From Paracoccaceae bacterium (GTDB lineage: Bacteria > Pseudomonadota > Alphaproteobacteria > Rhodobacterales > Rhodobacteraceae): a stretch of DNA of 64,000 bases. The translations under genes and the position numbers were made by a program. The notes under the pieces were generated by a model. The model saw only the letters and a program-made list of their open reading frames with translations, did no database searches and had not been told where the DNA came from. Positions 1 through 8,323 of this stretch are shown one piece after another; the first letter of the stretch is position 1, and each line of letters begins with the position of its first letter. Location: positions 124,001 through 188,000 of the forward strand of contig QWDA01000009.1 of assembly GCA_003605175.1 (NCBI GenBank), written 5' to 3'.

Positions 1-231
1 ACCATCGAGAAAATTCGATTGAGCGACGACATCTCGCTTGGCGAAGCGGACATGGCATCACGCGCCCTGTTCAACGCCGTCCACACAGTTCTGAACTTCA
101 AGGTTAGGATCTACGATGAACGCAAACGTCAGGAAGGCGCCCACGGACAGTATTCTCTCGATCTCGAAGAGGCGAGGGACAAGGTTGGGCGCCTCCTTGA
201 TCGCATCCGCGCCGACCGAGGTACAGAATAG
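1..231 (+). CDS. GTA gene g1 (small terminase-like), 5' end outside window
   Basis: The reading frame is open from the first base and ends at TAG 229-231. The visible 76 residues are charged and helical, without an obvious motif. In the Rhodobacter capsulatus GTA cluster a short gene of this kind (g1) sits directly before the large terminase and acts as the small terminase/DNA-recognition subunit. The position here is the same and the terminase frame overlaps its 3' end. A TTG at position 19 could be read as a start, but the frame continues upstream of it, so I treat the gene as truncated by the window. The call rests mainly on context. Confidence 0.65.
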   Translation, partial: TIEKIRLSDDISLGEADMASRALFNAVHTVLNFKVRIYDERKRQEGAHGQYSLDLEEARDKVGRLLDRIRADRGTE

Positions 232-1525
232 GTTCCTTGGAGACCTGGACGAAGAGTCGCTCCTTGCGCTTCCGTATCTATTCGAGTTCTGGGCCCTGCC
301 GCACCAGTTGGCGCCGGAGGGCGACTGGCGGACTTGGGTCATTCTCGGTGGCCGCGGAGCCGGAAAGACGCGTGCGGGTGCCGAGTGGGTGCGGAGCCAG
401 GTTGAAGGTGCGAAGCCGCTGGACGCCGGCAAGGCCAGAACGGTCGCGCTTGTTGGCGACACGATCGAGCAGGCGCGGGAGGTCATGGTATTCGGCGACA
501 GCGGTATCATGGCGTGCTCTCCGCCGGACCGCCGTCCGACTTGGGAGGCTTCGAGAAAGCGCCTGGTCTGGCCGAACGGAGCGGTCGCCATGCTGTTTTC
601 CGCACATGATCCGGAAAGTCTGAGGGGGCCGCAGTTCGACGCGGCCTGGCTGGACGAGCTGGCCAAGTGGAAGCGGGGCGAGGAGGCCTGGGACATGCTG
701 CAATTCGGATTGCGGCTTGGCGAGAACCCGCAGCAATGCGTGACGACCACCCCGAGGAACGTCGACCTTCTGAAGCGGATCCTCGCACTGCGAACGACGA
801 TCTCGACGCACGCGGCAACCGAGGCGAACAGCGCGAACCTGTCGCGGTCGTTCCTCGAGGAAGTGCGATCACGCTATGCGGGCACGTTCCTCGGACGGCA
901 GGAGCTGGACGGGCAGCTTGTGGACGATCTGGATGGTGCTCTCTGGACGACCGGGATGCTCGAAGAAACACGCCGGGACGAGTCGGTCAACCTGACGAGG
1001 ATCGTCGTCGCGGTGGACCCGCCGACGACCGGCCACATGGCGTCGGACGCGTGCGGCATCATCGTCGCCGGGGTCGACATGCGGGGGAAGCCTTCGGAAT
1101 GGATCGTCGAGGTGCTGGAGGATGCCAGCGTGGGCGCGGCCTCTCCGCTCGAATGGGCCGAAGCGGCAGTTGCGGCCTATCGCAGGCACGAGGCGGACAG
1201 ATTGGTGGCCGAGGTCAACCAGGGTGGCGATCTCGTGGAGACGGTGCTCCGGCAGATCGACCCGGCGATTCCCTATCGTGCCGTACGGGCGAGCCGCGGG
1301 AAATCAGCGCGGGCGGAGCCTGTGGCCGCCCTCTATGAACAGGGGCGGGTGCTGCATGCCAAGGGTCTCACGGCCCTGGAGGATCAGATGCGGCTGATGA
1401 CCACCCGTGGTTTCCAGGGGGCCGGGAGCCCCGACCGCGTCGATGCGCTTGTCTGGGCGATCCATGACCTCCTGATCGAGCCTGCCGCAAAGATCCGCCG
1501 CCCCCAGGTGCGAACGCTCCTGTAA
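197..1525 (+). CDS. GTA large terminase (g2)
   Basis: Large terminase ATPase/nuclease that packages host DNA into GTA particles. A Walker A motif GGRGAGKT lies about 25 residues after the conserved LPYLFEFW segment, and a Walker B-like stretch (AAWLDELAKWK) follows. The C-terminal half has nuclease-type acidic residues, beginning at VAVDPP. Start choice is uncertain. An ATG at 116 would give 469 residues but overlaps g1 by 116 bases; the TTG at 197 gives 442 residues and leaves the short N-terminal segment usual for GTA terminases. It is followed by the portal gene after about 60 bases. GTA terminases package by a headful mechanism with little sequence specificity (known for the family). Confidence 0.9.
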   Translation: MIASAPTEVQNRFLGDLDEESLLALPYLFEFWALPHQLAPEGDWRTWVILGGRGAGKTRAGAEWVRSQVEGAKPLDAGKARTVALVGDTIEQAREVMVFGDSGIMACSPPDRRPTWEASRKRLVWPNGAVAMLFSAHDPESLRGPQFDAAWLDELAKWKRGEEAWDMLQFGLRLGENPQQCVTTTPRNVDLLKRILALRTTISTHAATEANSANLSRSFLEEVRSRYAGTFLGRQELDGQLVDDLDGALWTTGMLEETRRDESVNLTRIVVAVDPPTTGHMASDACGIIVAGVDMRGKPSEWIVEVLEDASVGAASPLEWAEAAVAAYRRHEADRLVAEVNQGGDLVETVLRQIDPAIPYRAVRASRGKSARAEPVAALYEQGRVLHAKGLTALEDQMRLMTTRGFQGAGSPDRVDALVWAIHDLLIEPAAKIRRPQVRTLL

Positions 1526-1586
1526 CGGGGCTTTGAACCCTGTCTGGCAGATTTCCATTCGGACCGAGGCGTGGAGGGTTCCAAGA

Positions 1587-2771
1587 ATGGTTTTCGATTT
1601 CCTGCGGCGTAGCGAGGGCACTGTTCCCGAGGCCAAGGCCAGCGCCTCCGGCCCGGTCATCGCCTATCACAGCTCGGGCCGCGTGGCCTGGACGCCGCGC
1701 GACACGGTGAGCCTGACGCGGTCGGGCTTCACGTCGAACCCTGTCGGGTTCCGCTGCGTGAAGCTGATCTCTGAGGCGGCCGCGTCGCTGCCGCTTCAGC
1801 TTCTGGAGGACGGCAAGCGTTTCGAAACCCATCCGATCCTTGGCCTGATCGACCGTCCGAACTCGGCCCAGGGGCGCGCGGAGTTCCTCGAGGCGGCGTT
1901 CGGTCAGCTCCTTCTGTCGGGCAATGTCTATATCGAGGCGGTGAATGCCGGCGCCGCTCTTCTTCCCCAGGAGATGCATGTGCTGCGCTCCGACCGCATG
2001 CGGCTGATCCCGGGCGCGGATGGCTGGCCGATCGGGTATGAATACGCGGTCGGGGCGAAGAAGCATCTTTTCCGCCTAGGTGAAGGGGCGCCGGTGATCT
2101 TTCATTTCCGGGCGTTTCATCCGCTCGACGATCACTACGGTCTGTCTCCGCTGCAGGCGGCGGCGTCGGCGATCGACGTTCACAACTCGGCCTCCCGATG
2201 GTCGAAAGCGCTGCTCGACAACGCGGCGCGTCCGTCCGGAGCGATCGTTTATTCCGGCGGGGATGGTCATGCGAGCCTGACGGCGGAACAGTACGACCGG
2301 CTTCTGATGGAGATGGAAAGCCATCACCAGGGCGCACGGAATGCTGGCCGGCCGATGCTGCTAGAGGGAGGGCTCGACTGGAAACCGATGGGGTTCAGCC
2401 CCTCCGACATGGAGTTCCAGAAGACCAAGGAGGCCGCCGCGCGCGAGATCGCGCTGGCCTTCGGGGTGCCGCCGATGCTTCTGGGGATTCCGGGAGACGC
2501 GACCTATGCCAACTATCAGGAGGCCAATCGCGCCTTCTATCGGCTCGCCGTGGTGCCGTTGGCGCAGCGCTTCCTCGCGGGGTTGTCGCATTGGCTGGAT
2601 GCCCACTCCGAGGGCAAGGCGGTGCTCAAGCCCGATATCGAGCAGGTCCCGGCGCTGGCTTCCGAACGCGACAACCTCTGGCGGAGGGTCGGCGAGGCCG
2701 AGTTCCTGACGGACGCCGAGAAACGAGTTTTGCTGGGGCTGCCGCCCCTTGCTCAGGAGGACGAGGCATGA
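1587..2771 (+). CDS. GTA portal protein, HK97 family (g3)
   Basis: Dodecameric portal at the capsid vertex through which DNA is packaged. The 394-residue product matches HK97-type portals: an N-terminal segment with NPVGFRCVKLISEAAASLP, then a core with the LLSGNVYIEAV region, and FGVPPMLLGIPGDATYANYQEA, which is typical of phage portal proteins. The ATG at 1587 is chosen because a GGAGGG ribosome-binding site lies 8 bases upstream; an in-frame upstream ATG at 1533 lacks one. The stop overlaps the protease start in an ATGA. The small g3.5 gene found here in R. capsulatus is absent. Confidence 0.92.
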   Translation: MVFDFLRRSEGTVPEAKASASGPVIAYHSSGRVAWTPRDTVSLTRSGFTSNPVGFRCVKLISEAAASLPLQLLEDGKRFETHPILGLIDRPNSAQGRAEFLEAAFGQLLLSGNVYIEAVNAGAALLPQEMHVLRSDRMRLIPGADGWPIGYEYAVGAKKHLFRLGEGAPVIFHFRAFHPLDDHYGLSPLQAAASAIDVHNSASRWSKALLDNAARPSGAIVYSGGDGHASLTAEQYDRLLMEMESHHQGARNAGRPMLLEGGLDWKPMGFSPSDMEFQKTKEAAAREIALAFGVPPMLLGIPGDATYANYQEANRAFYRLAVVPLAQRFLAGLSHWLDAHSEGKAVLKPDIEQVPALASERDNLWRRVGEAEFLTDAEKRVLLGLPPLAQEDEA

Positions 2772-3376
2772 GCGACCCCAACAAGGCTGCGGACGTGCTC
2801 GAGCGCAAGTATTGCAGTTCGGTCAATAGCTTGAACCTGAAAGACGGGCACGTGATCGAGGGCTATGCGTCGCTCTTCGGCATGGCGGATCGCGGCGGCG
2901 ATATCGTCGAGGCGGGTGCCTATGCCAGGTCGCTTACCGCGCTGGAAAAGGATGGGCGCCGGGTGAAGATGCTCTGGCAGCACGACCCCTCCCAGCCAAT
3001 CGGTGTCTGGGAAGAAGTCCGGGAGGACAAGCGGGGTCTGTTCGTGCGGGGCCGGCTCCTGGATGGTATCGCCAGGGGCAGGGAAGCGGCCCATCTCCTT
3101 TCCGCGGGCGCGATCGACGGGCTGTCGATTGGATACCGGACCGTGGTTGCCCGCAAGGACGACCAGGGCCGTCGACTGCTCAAGGATCTCGAGCTCTGGG
3201 AAGTGTCGCTGGTGACCTTTCCGATGCTTCCCGAGGCTCGGATCGGCGGCAAGGGCGACGGGCCCGGAGAGCGGGTTCTGAGCGAACTGGCGGATGCGTT
3301 CGAAAACGCGCGCCGCATGCTGGCCAGGTCCCAGGCCCGCGACGTCAACGCAACCGAAGACAGGAATGACCGATGA
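2768..3376 (+). CDS. GTA prohead protease, HK97 family (g4)
   Basis: Serine protease of the HK97 prohead (U35/S78) family that trims the capsid protein during maturation. The 202-residue product has the expected catalytic residues: His72 in LWQHDP, Ser120 in IDGLSIGYR, and Glu145 in ELWEVSLVTF. The N-terminal part holds the conserved GYASLFG and DRGGDIVEAGAY segments. It starts on the ATGA shared with the portal stop and ends on an ATGA shared with the capsid start, so translation is probably coupled along portal-protease-capsid. Confidence 0.93.
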   Translation: MSDPNKAADVLERKYCSSVNSLNLKDGHVIEGYASLFGMADRGGDIVEAGAYARSLTALEKDGRRVKMLWQHDPSQPIGVWEEVREDKRGLFVRGRLLDGIARGREAAHLLSAGAIDGLSIGYRTVVARKDDQGRRLLKDLELWEVSLVTFPMLPEARIGGKGDGPGERVLSELADAFENARRMLARSQARDVNATEDRNDR

Positions 3377-4554
3377 GCAATTCCGAGACGAATTCTCGGG
3401 CCGGGACAAGTGCGTCCGCGGCCGGAGATCCGGCGGCCGAGGTGAAGACCCAGCTGTCCGGCTTCATGAACGACATCATTTCCAGGCTTGAGAAACAGGA
3501 AGAGCGACTGACCATGCTGGACCGGAAATCCACCTCTCTGCGCCGCCCGGCACTGTCGGTGTCGGCGGAAATCGAAGCCCCGCACCGCAAGGCCTTCGCG
3601 GCCTATGTGCGGGCCGGCGACGATGACGGCCTTCGCGGCCTCGACCTCGAGGAGAAGGCGTTGAACACCGCCGTGGCGGCGGAAGGCGGCTATCTTGTCG
3701 ATCCGCAGACCGCGGATTCGATCCGCAGCGTTCTGAGCTCGACCGCGTCGATCCGCCAGGTGGCCAATGTCGTCAATGTCGAGGCGACGTCGTTCGACGT
3801 GCTGATCGACCACACCGATGTCGGTTCGGGCTGGGCCTCGGAGACATCGGCGATGACCGAGACGTCGACGCCGCAGATCGAGCGGATCACGATCCCGCTG
3901 CACGAGTTGTCGGCGCTTCCCAAGGCCTCGCAGCGGCTCCTCGACGATTCCGCGTTCGACATCGAGGGATGGCTCGCGGCGCGGATCGCCGACAAGTTCG
4001 CGCGGGCCGAAGCGACCGCCTTCGTGTCGGGCGATGGCATCGACAAGCCGCGCGGCTTCCTGACGCGCCCGGTCGTGGCGAATGACAGCTGGGCCTGGGG
4101 ATCGCTTGGCTACGTCGCGACTGGCAATGCCGGCGGCTTCGATACCTCGGCGCCGGCCGACTCCATCGTCGATCTCGTCTATGCGCTGGGCGCGCAGTAC
4201 CGGGCGAACGCGACCTTCGTGATGAATTCGAAGACCGCCGGCCAGGTCCGCAAGATCAAGGATGCGGACGGGCGTTTCCTCTGGTCCGACGGGTTGTCGG
4301 CGGGCGAGCCGGCGCGGCTTCTGGGGTATCCGGTGCTGGTCGCCGAAGACATGCCGGATGTCGCCACCGACACCACGGCCATCGCCTTCGGAGATTTCGG
4401 CGCGGGCTATACCGTGGCCGAGCGTCCCGACCTCCGGATCCTGCGCGATCCGTTCTCGGCGAAGCCCAATGTGCTGTTCTACGCGACGAAGCGCATTGGC
4501 GGTGACGTCAGCGATTTCGCGGCGATCAAGCTGCTCAAGTTCGGGGTCTCCTGA
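3373..4554 (+). CDS. GTA major capsid protein, HK97 fold (g5)
   Basis: Major capsid protein of 393 residues. The first ~60 residues are charged with a coiled-coil segment (about 25-55), like the delta/scaffold domain that the neighbouring protease removes. The region from about residue 96 (ALNTAVAAEGGYLVDP) onward is the typical start of mature GTA capsid protein. P-domain and E-loop-type sequences follow, including the VSGDGIDKPRGFLT segment usual in HK97-type capsids. The start overlaps the protease stop by 4 bases. A strong hairpin follows the stop, and the next GTA gene begins only after 170 bases, the largest gap in the cluster. Confidence 0.95.
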   Translation: MSNSETNSRAGTSASAAGDPAAEVKTQLSGFMNDIISRLEKQEERLTMLDRKSTSLRRPALSVSAEIEAPHRKAFAAYVRAGDDDGLRGLDLEEKALNTAVAAEGGYLVDPQTADSIRSVLSSTASIRQVANVVNVEATSFDVLIDHTDVGSGWASETSAMTETSTPQIERITIPLHELSALPKASQRLLDDSAFDIEGWLAARIADKFARAEATAFVSGDGIDKPRGFLTRPVVANDSWAWGSLGYVATGNAGGFDTSAPADSIVDLVYALGAQYRANATFVMNSKTAGQVRKIKDADGRFLWSDGLSAGEPARLLGYPVLVAEDMPDVATDTTAIAFGDFGAGYTVAERPDLRILRDPFSAKPNVLFYATKRIGGDVSDFAAIKLLKFGVS

Positions 4555-4566
4555 CGATGTATCCGC

Positions 4567-4593
4567 GCGGACCGGGGATCTCTCCCGGTCCGC
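4567..4593 (+). terminator. 10-bp GC-rich hairpin just after the capsid gene
   Basis: A perfect inverted repeat, GCGGACCGGG (4567-4576) and CCCGGTCCGC (4584-4593), with a 7-base loop, lies 12 bases after the capsid stop in the only sizeable gap of the GTA cluster (4555-4723). No T-run follows, so it is not a standard intrinsic terminator. It may be an attenuator or a 3' stabiliser that lets the capsid gene be expressed above the downstream connector and tail genes. A weaker CCTCCG/CGGAGG stem lies near 4635. No gene is seen in this gap. Confidence 0.5.
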
Positions 4594-4723
4594 AGGGGCG
4601 CGCGCCGGATTGTCCGTGCCGTGATCTGCTTCCTCCGTCGGATCGACGCGGAGGCGTGCGCCCTGACTGGTGCGCCGGGCCGACGGTCCGGTCTCGCGGA
4701 GGGCTGGTTATCGGAGACTTGAC

Positions 4724-5317
4724 ATGATTCTAGTCGAGCTGACGCCCGTGCCGGCTTCGCTGCTGCCGGTGGCCGAGTTCAGGGACCACCTCAAGCTGGG
4801 GACCGGTTTCGCAGACGATGCGGCACAGGATTCCCTTTTGGAGACGCAGCTTCGTGCGGCAATAGCCGCGATCGAGGCGCGGACCGCCAAGGCGCTTTTT
4901 TCACGCACTTTCCGTTGGCGGCTCACGTCCTGGCGCGGGTTCCAGCGCGAAGAGTTGCCGGTGGCGCCGGTCACCCAGATCGTGTCGTTCAAGATCCTCG
5001 AAGGGGATGGCGACGAAACGGTGATCCCGCCCGACTCCTATGTTCTGGAGCAGGATTTTCAGGTTCCGGCACTGGCGTCGAAGGGCTTTGGCCTGCCGAC
5101 CGTCCCGGTTGCCGGGAGCGTCGAGATCGAGCTTGTGGCCGGCTATGGCGCGGATTGGTCGCAAATTCCTGCGGACCTGCGGCAGGCGGTGCTCATCCTT
5201 GCCGCGGACTTCCACGAAAATCGCCGGGACGGGGGCGATGGCGGGGTGCTGCCGACGCGTGTGATGCAGCTGATTGCGCCGTTTCGCGTCATGCGGCTGT
5301 TCGGACGGTGGCGGTGA
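4724..5317 (+). CDS. GTA head-tail connector/adaptor (g6)
   Basis: The 197-residue product resembles the phage head-tail connector (gp6-like, 'phiE125 gp8') family: an N-terminal helical part (AEFRDHLKLG, SLLETQLRAAIAAIEARTAKALF) and a C-terminal VEIELVAGYG..WSQIPADLRQAVLILAADFHENR segment. In GTAs this is the adaptor that docks on the portal. The ATG at 4724 is preceded by GGAG with 7-base spacing. It begins after the 170-base gap behind the capsid gene and its TGA overlaps the next start by one base. Confidence 0.85.
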   Translation: MILVELTPVPASLLPVAEFRDHLKLGTGFADDAAQDSLLETQLRAAIAAIEARTAKALFSRTFRWRLTSWRGFQREELPVAPVTQIVSFKILEGDGDETVIPPDSYVLEQDFQVPALASKGFGLPTVPVAGSVEIELVAGYGADWSQIPADLRQAVLILAADFHENRRDGGDGGVLPTRVMQLIAPFRVMRLFGRWR

Positions 5318-5655
5318 TGGCCGTGCCCGTGCTCGACCGACGCCTCGTCCTTGAAGAGGCCCAGAACGTTCCCGACGGGGCCGGGGGGTTCACCCAGAGC
5401 TGGGTTGTGCTCGGCAGTCTGTGGGCGCGGATCCGGCCGGCCTCGGGACAGGAGCGCGGCGTCGATGCGGCGACGGTCTCGACCGCGCCCTACCGGATCA
5501 CGGTGCGGGCGGCTCCGTTCGGTGCGCCGTCCAGGCCGCGCCCGGAACAGCGTTTCCGCGAGGGCGCGCGTGTGTTCCGCATCCTGGCGGTGAGCGACAA
5601 TGACGATGGCGGGCGCACGCTGACCTGCTTCGCGCAGGAAGAGGTTGCGTCATGA
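5317..5655 (+). CDS. GTA head-tail closure/stopper protein (g7)
   Basis: A 112-residue protein with the layout of phage head-closure proteins (head-tail adaptor, HK97 gp7-type): VPVLDRRLVLEEAQ, then GGFTQSW, then LGSLWARIRPASGQER near the N terminus, and an RILAVSDNDDGGRTLTCFAQEE end. Such proteins sit below the adaptor and close the capsid after packaging. The start is the ATG within TGATG shared with the g6 stop. The stop overlaps g8 by ATGA. Confidence 0.82.
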   Translation: MAVPVLDRRLVLEEAQNVPDGAGGFTQSWVVLGSLWARIRPASGQERGVDAATVSTAPYRITVRAAPFGAPSRPRPEQRFREGARVFRILAVSDNDDGGRTLTCFAQEEVAS

Positions 5656-6062
5656 GCTACTCGGGATCTGCCGCGCTGCAGGAAGCGGTCTACCAGCGCC
5701 TCGTCGGCGATGCGGCGCTGGGCGGGCTTGTCGGCGGCGCGGTCTACGATGTGGTGCCGGCGGGGACTCTGCCGGTGACCTACGTGAGCCTTGGGCCTGA
5801 GGAGGTGCGAGACGCTTCCGACAAGTCCGGGCACGGCGCAGAGCATCGCTTTACCGTGAGCGTCGTCACCGCTGCGGCGGGTTTCCAGGCGGCGAAGGCG
5901 GCGGCGGCGGCGATTTCGGATGCGCTCGTGGACGCCGACCTATCCCTCGACAGGGGGCGGCTGGTGTCGCTGGGGTTTTTGCGGGCCCGTGCCCGGCGGG
6001 CGCGCAAGAACGACGTGCGCCGTATCGATCTGACCTTCAGCGCCCGTGTGGAGCTGGACTGA
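5652..6062 (+). CDS. GTA tail terminator, DUF3168 family (g8)
   Basis: The 136-residue product fits the DUF3168 tail-completion/terminator family: SGSAALQEAVYQRL, LPVTYVSLGPEEV and a conserved helix rich in Ala (GFQAAKAAAAAISDAL). The C terminus is RRIDLTFSARVEL, as in related phage proteins. It caps the tail tube where it joins the head. ATGA overlap with g7; a 25-base gap with a clear ribosome-binding site separates it from the tail tube gene. Confidence 0.85.
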   Translation: MSYSGSAALQEAVYQRLVGDAALGGLVGGAVYDVVPAGTLPVTYVSLGPEEVRDASDKSGHGAEHRFTVSVVTAAAGFQAAKAAAAAISDALVDADLSLDRGRLVSLGFLRARARRARKNDVRRIDLTFSARVELD

Positions 6063-6087
6063 CAAGACTTTCCTTTGGAGGTGAAAA

Positions 6088-6501
6088 ATGGGTGCCCAGA
6101 ACGGCAAGGACCTTCTGATCAAGGTCGACCTGGACGGCGCGGGGGCGTTTCAGACCGTGGCAGGTCTCCGTGCGACGCGGCTGAGCTTCAACGCCGAGAG
6201 CGTCGACGTCACGAGCCTCGAGAGCTCGGGTGGCTGGCGTCAGCTCCTGGGTGGGGCCGGCGTGAAATCGGCCTCGATCTCGGGCTCGGGCGTCTTTCGT
6301 GACGACGCCACCGACGAGCGCGCGCGGCAGATCTTCTTCGATGGAGAGACGCCGGCGTTTCAGGTGATCATCCCGGATTTCGGCGTGGTCGAGGGACCGT
6401 TCCAGATTACCTCGATCGAATACGCGGGCAGCTACAACGGCGAGGCGACATATGAGCTGTCGATGGCTTCGGCCGGGCAGCTGAGCTTCACGGCGCTCTG
6501 A
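6088..6501 (+). CDS. GTA major tail (tube) protein (g9)
   Basis: Tail tube subunit of 137 residues, matching GTA/phage major tail proteins: GKDLLIKVDLDGAGAFQTVAG at the start, the VDVTSLESSGGWRQLLGGAG segment, and the GVVEGPFQITSIEYAGSYNGEA end region. A strong GGAGGTG ribosome-binding site sits 8 bases before the ATG, fitting a high-copy structural protein. Its TGA overlaps the g10 ATG by one base. Confidence 0.9.
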   Translation: MGAQNGKDLLIKVDLDGAGAFQTVAGLRATRLSFNAESVDVTSLESSGGWRQLLGGAGVKSASISGSGVFRDDATDERARQIFFDGETPAFQVIIPDFGVVEGPFQITSIEYAGSYNGEATYELSMASAGQLSFTAL

Positions 6502-6827
6502 TGGGCAATCCCTGGGCGGGCGAGGTTGAACTCGTGATCGATGGCGAACACCGGCTCTTGCGGCTGACCCTGGGGGCGCTGGCCGAGCTCGAGGCCACGC
6601 TGGGCGCCGGGTCGCTCGTCGAACTGGTCGAGCGGTTCGAAATCGGCAAGCCCTCGTCCAGGGATGTCCTAGCACTCATCGTCGCGGGGCTGCGCGGTGG
6701 TGGGTGGCGCGGAAACGCGGGGGATCTTCTGTCGGCGGAAATCGGCGGCGGGCCCCTCGAGGCCGCACGTGTGGCGGGACGACTGCTTGTCCGGGCGTTT
6801 TCGCTGCCTTCGGACCCGGCGTCGTGA
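6501..6827 (+). CDS. GTA g10, tail assembly chaperone-like
   Basis: The 108-residue product has the signature of the 'gene transfer agent family protein' / GTA-gp10 group: NPWAGEVELVIDGEHRLLRLTLGALAELEA at the N terminus and VLALIVAGLRGGG in the middle. It lies between the tail tube and tape measure, where tailed phages encode the two assembly chaperones. The next frame (6824-7018) would be the second partner. No programmed frameshift is needed here because each has its own start. Confidence 0.8.
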   Translation: MGNPWAGEVELVIDGEHRLLRLTLGALAELEATLGAGSLVELVERFEIGKPSSRDVLALIVAGLRGGGWRGNAGDLLSAEIGGGPLEAARVAGRLLVRAFSLPSDPAS

Positions 6828-7018
6828 CGGGTTTCGACTGGCCGGCCCTGATGCGGGCCGGAATGCGGGGGCTCGGGCTCGAGCCTTCCGTGTTCTGGAA
6901 CCTCACGCCGGCGGAACTGGCACTGATGCTTGGCCGTGAGCCGGGCGACGGGCCGCTCAATCGTGATCGGCTGGAAGCCCTTTCCCGGGCATTTCCGGAT
7001 CAGACGGAGGCCAAGTGA
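6824..7018 (+). CDS. GTA g10.1, small DUF2376-type tail assembly protein
   Basis: A 64-residue product starting at GTG 6824 inside the GTGA formed with the g10 stop. The sequence FDWPALMRAGMRGLGLEP..FWNLTPAELALMLG is typical of the small rcc01693-like (DUF2376) phage tail assembly chaperone found between g10 and g11 in GTA clusters. Its TGA overlaps the tape-measure ATG by one base, so g10, g10.1 and g11 should be translationally coupled. Confidence 0.78.
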   Translation: MTGFDWPALMRAGMRGLGLEPSVFWNLTPAELALMLGREPGDGPLNRDRLEALSRAFPDQTEAK

Positions 7019-7680
7019 TGGCTGACTACGAGGATCTTGAAGACTTTGCCGGGCAGGTGGCAGCACTGGAACGCAGCATGTCCGGGACGGTCGATGTCGC
7101 GGCGGCGTTCGAGGGCGAGCTCACTTCCATGCGGGCGACGATCGCGGATACCGGCCGCGAGGTGCAAAGTCTCAGCCGGAGCATGTCTCGGAGCCTGAAG
7201 GGTGCCTTCGAAAGCGTTGTCTTCGACGGTGACCGGCTCTCCGATACGTTGCTCGGTCTGGGAAATTCCATCGCCAAGGCTGCGTACAACGCCGCGGTCA
7301 ACCCGGTGTTCAGCCATCTCGGTGGCCTTCTCGGGCGCGGTGTCCAAAGCGCCCTGAACGGGCTGCTGCCCTTTGCCGATGGGGCGGCGTTTTCCCAAGG
7401 GCGCGTCGTGCCGTTCGCAACGGGCGGGATCGTCGGCGGCTCCACCTATTTCCCCATGCGCGGCGGCATGGGCCTGATGGGAGAGGCGGGACCGGAGGCG
7501 ATCATGCCGCTTCGGCGCGGGGCAGACGGTCGGCTTGGTGTCGCGAGCGAGGGCGGCGGCCGGCCGGTGACGGTCGTGATGAACATCTCCACGCCAGACG
7601 TCGCCGGGTTCGAACGGTCGCGGAGTCAGATCGCGACGCAAATGTCGCGCGCGCTGAACTCGGCGCGGCGAAATCGCTGA
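7018..7680 (+). CDS. GTA tail tape measure protein (g11)
   Basis: A 220-residue tape measure, short compared with phage homologues and in keeping with the short GTA tail. The N-terminal half is helical (EDFAGQVAALERSMSG, REVQSLSRSMSRSLKGAFES). The C-terminal half has the conserved FATGGIV, FPMRGGMGLMGEAGPEAIMPL and RGADGRLGV segments seen at the end of many tape measure proteins. The ATG at 7018 overlaps the previous TGA; a GTG directly before it (7015) is the less likely start. Confidence 0.88.
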   Translation: MADYEDLEDFAGQVAALERSMSGTVDVAAAFEGELTSMRATIADTGREVQSLSRSMSRSLKGAFESVVFDGDRLSDTLLGLGNSIAKAAYNAAVNPVFSHLGGLLGRGVQSALNGLLPFADGAAFSQGRVVPFATGGIVGGSTYFPMRGGMGLMGEAGPEAIMPLRRGADGRLGVASEGGGRPVTVVMNISTPDVAGFERSRSQIATQMSRALNSARRNR

Positions 7681-7690
7681 GGAGAAAGTC

Positions 7691-8323
7691 ATGGGGTTTC
7701 ACGAGGACAGGTTCCCGACCAATCTCAGCTTTGGCTCGTCGGGCGGGCCCGAGCGGCGGACCGAGATCGTCACGCTGGCGAACGGGTTCGAAGAGCGCAA
7801 CACGCCCTGGTCGGCTTCGCGGCACCGCTACGATGCGGGGCTCGGCATGCGGTCGCTGTCGGATATCGAGACCTTGCTGACGTTCTTCGAGGCCCGGCAT
7901 GGGCAGCTATACGGTTTCCGCTGGAAGGATTGGGCCGACTACAAATCCTGCACGCCGCTCGGCACGCCCGCCTTTGGCGACCAGGTGATCGGCACGGGCG
8001 ACGGCGTCGCGACGGTGTTCATGCTGACGAAGAGCTACCAGTCCGGCGGCTCGGCCTATCTGCGCGAGATCCGGAAACCGGTGGCCGGAACGGTGGTTGC
8101 CGGTGTTGCCGGTGCGGAAAGCGCCGAGGGGACGGATTTCACGGTGGACACGACCAGCGGTGAGCTGACCTTTGCCGTGCCGCCGGGGGTCGGCGAGGTC
8201 GTAACGGCAGGGTTCGAGTTCGATGTCCCGGTGCGGTTCGACACCGACCGCATCGTGACGTCGGTTGCGAGTTTCCAGGCAGGCGAAGTGCCCTCCGTGC
8301 CGGTTGTGGAGGTGCGGATTTGA
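7691..8323 (+). CDS. GTA distal tail protein, DUF2460 family (g12)
   Basis: The 210-residue product belongs to the DUF2460/TIGR02217 family: GFHEDRFPTNLSFGSSGGPERRTEIV at the start, then SASRHRYDAGLG, and FFEARHGQLYGFRWKDWADYKS. In the R. capsulatus GTA this gene encodes the distal tail protein that links the tube to the hub. AGGAGA precedes the ATG by 6-7 bases. The stop overlaps the unusual TTG start of g13. Confidence 0.88.
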   Translation: MGFHEDRFPTNLSFGSSGGPERRTEIVTLANGFEERNTPWSASRHRYDAGLGMRSLSDIETLLTFFEARHGQLYGFRWKDWADYKSCTPLGTPAFGDQVIGTGDGVATVFMLTKSYQSGGSAYLREIRKPVAGTVVAGVAGAESAEGTDFTVDTTSGELTFAVPPGVGEVVTAGFEFDVPVRFDTDRIVTSVASFQAGEVPSVPVVEVRI

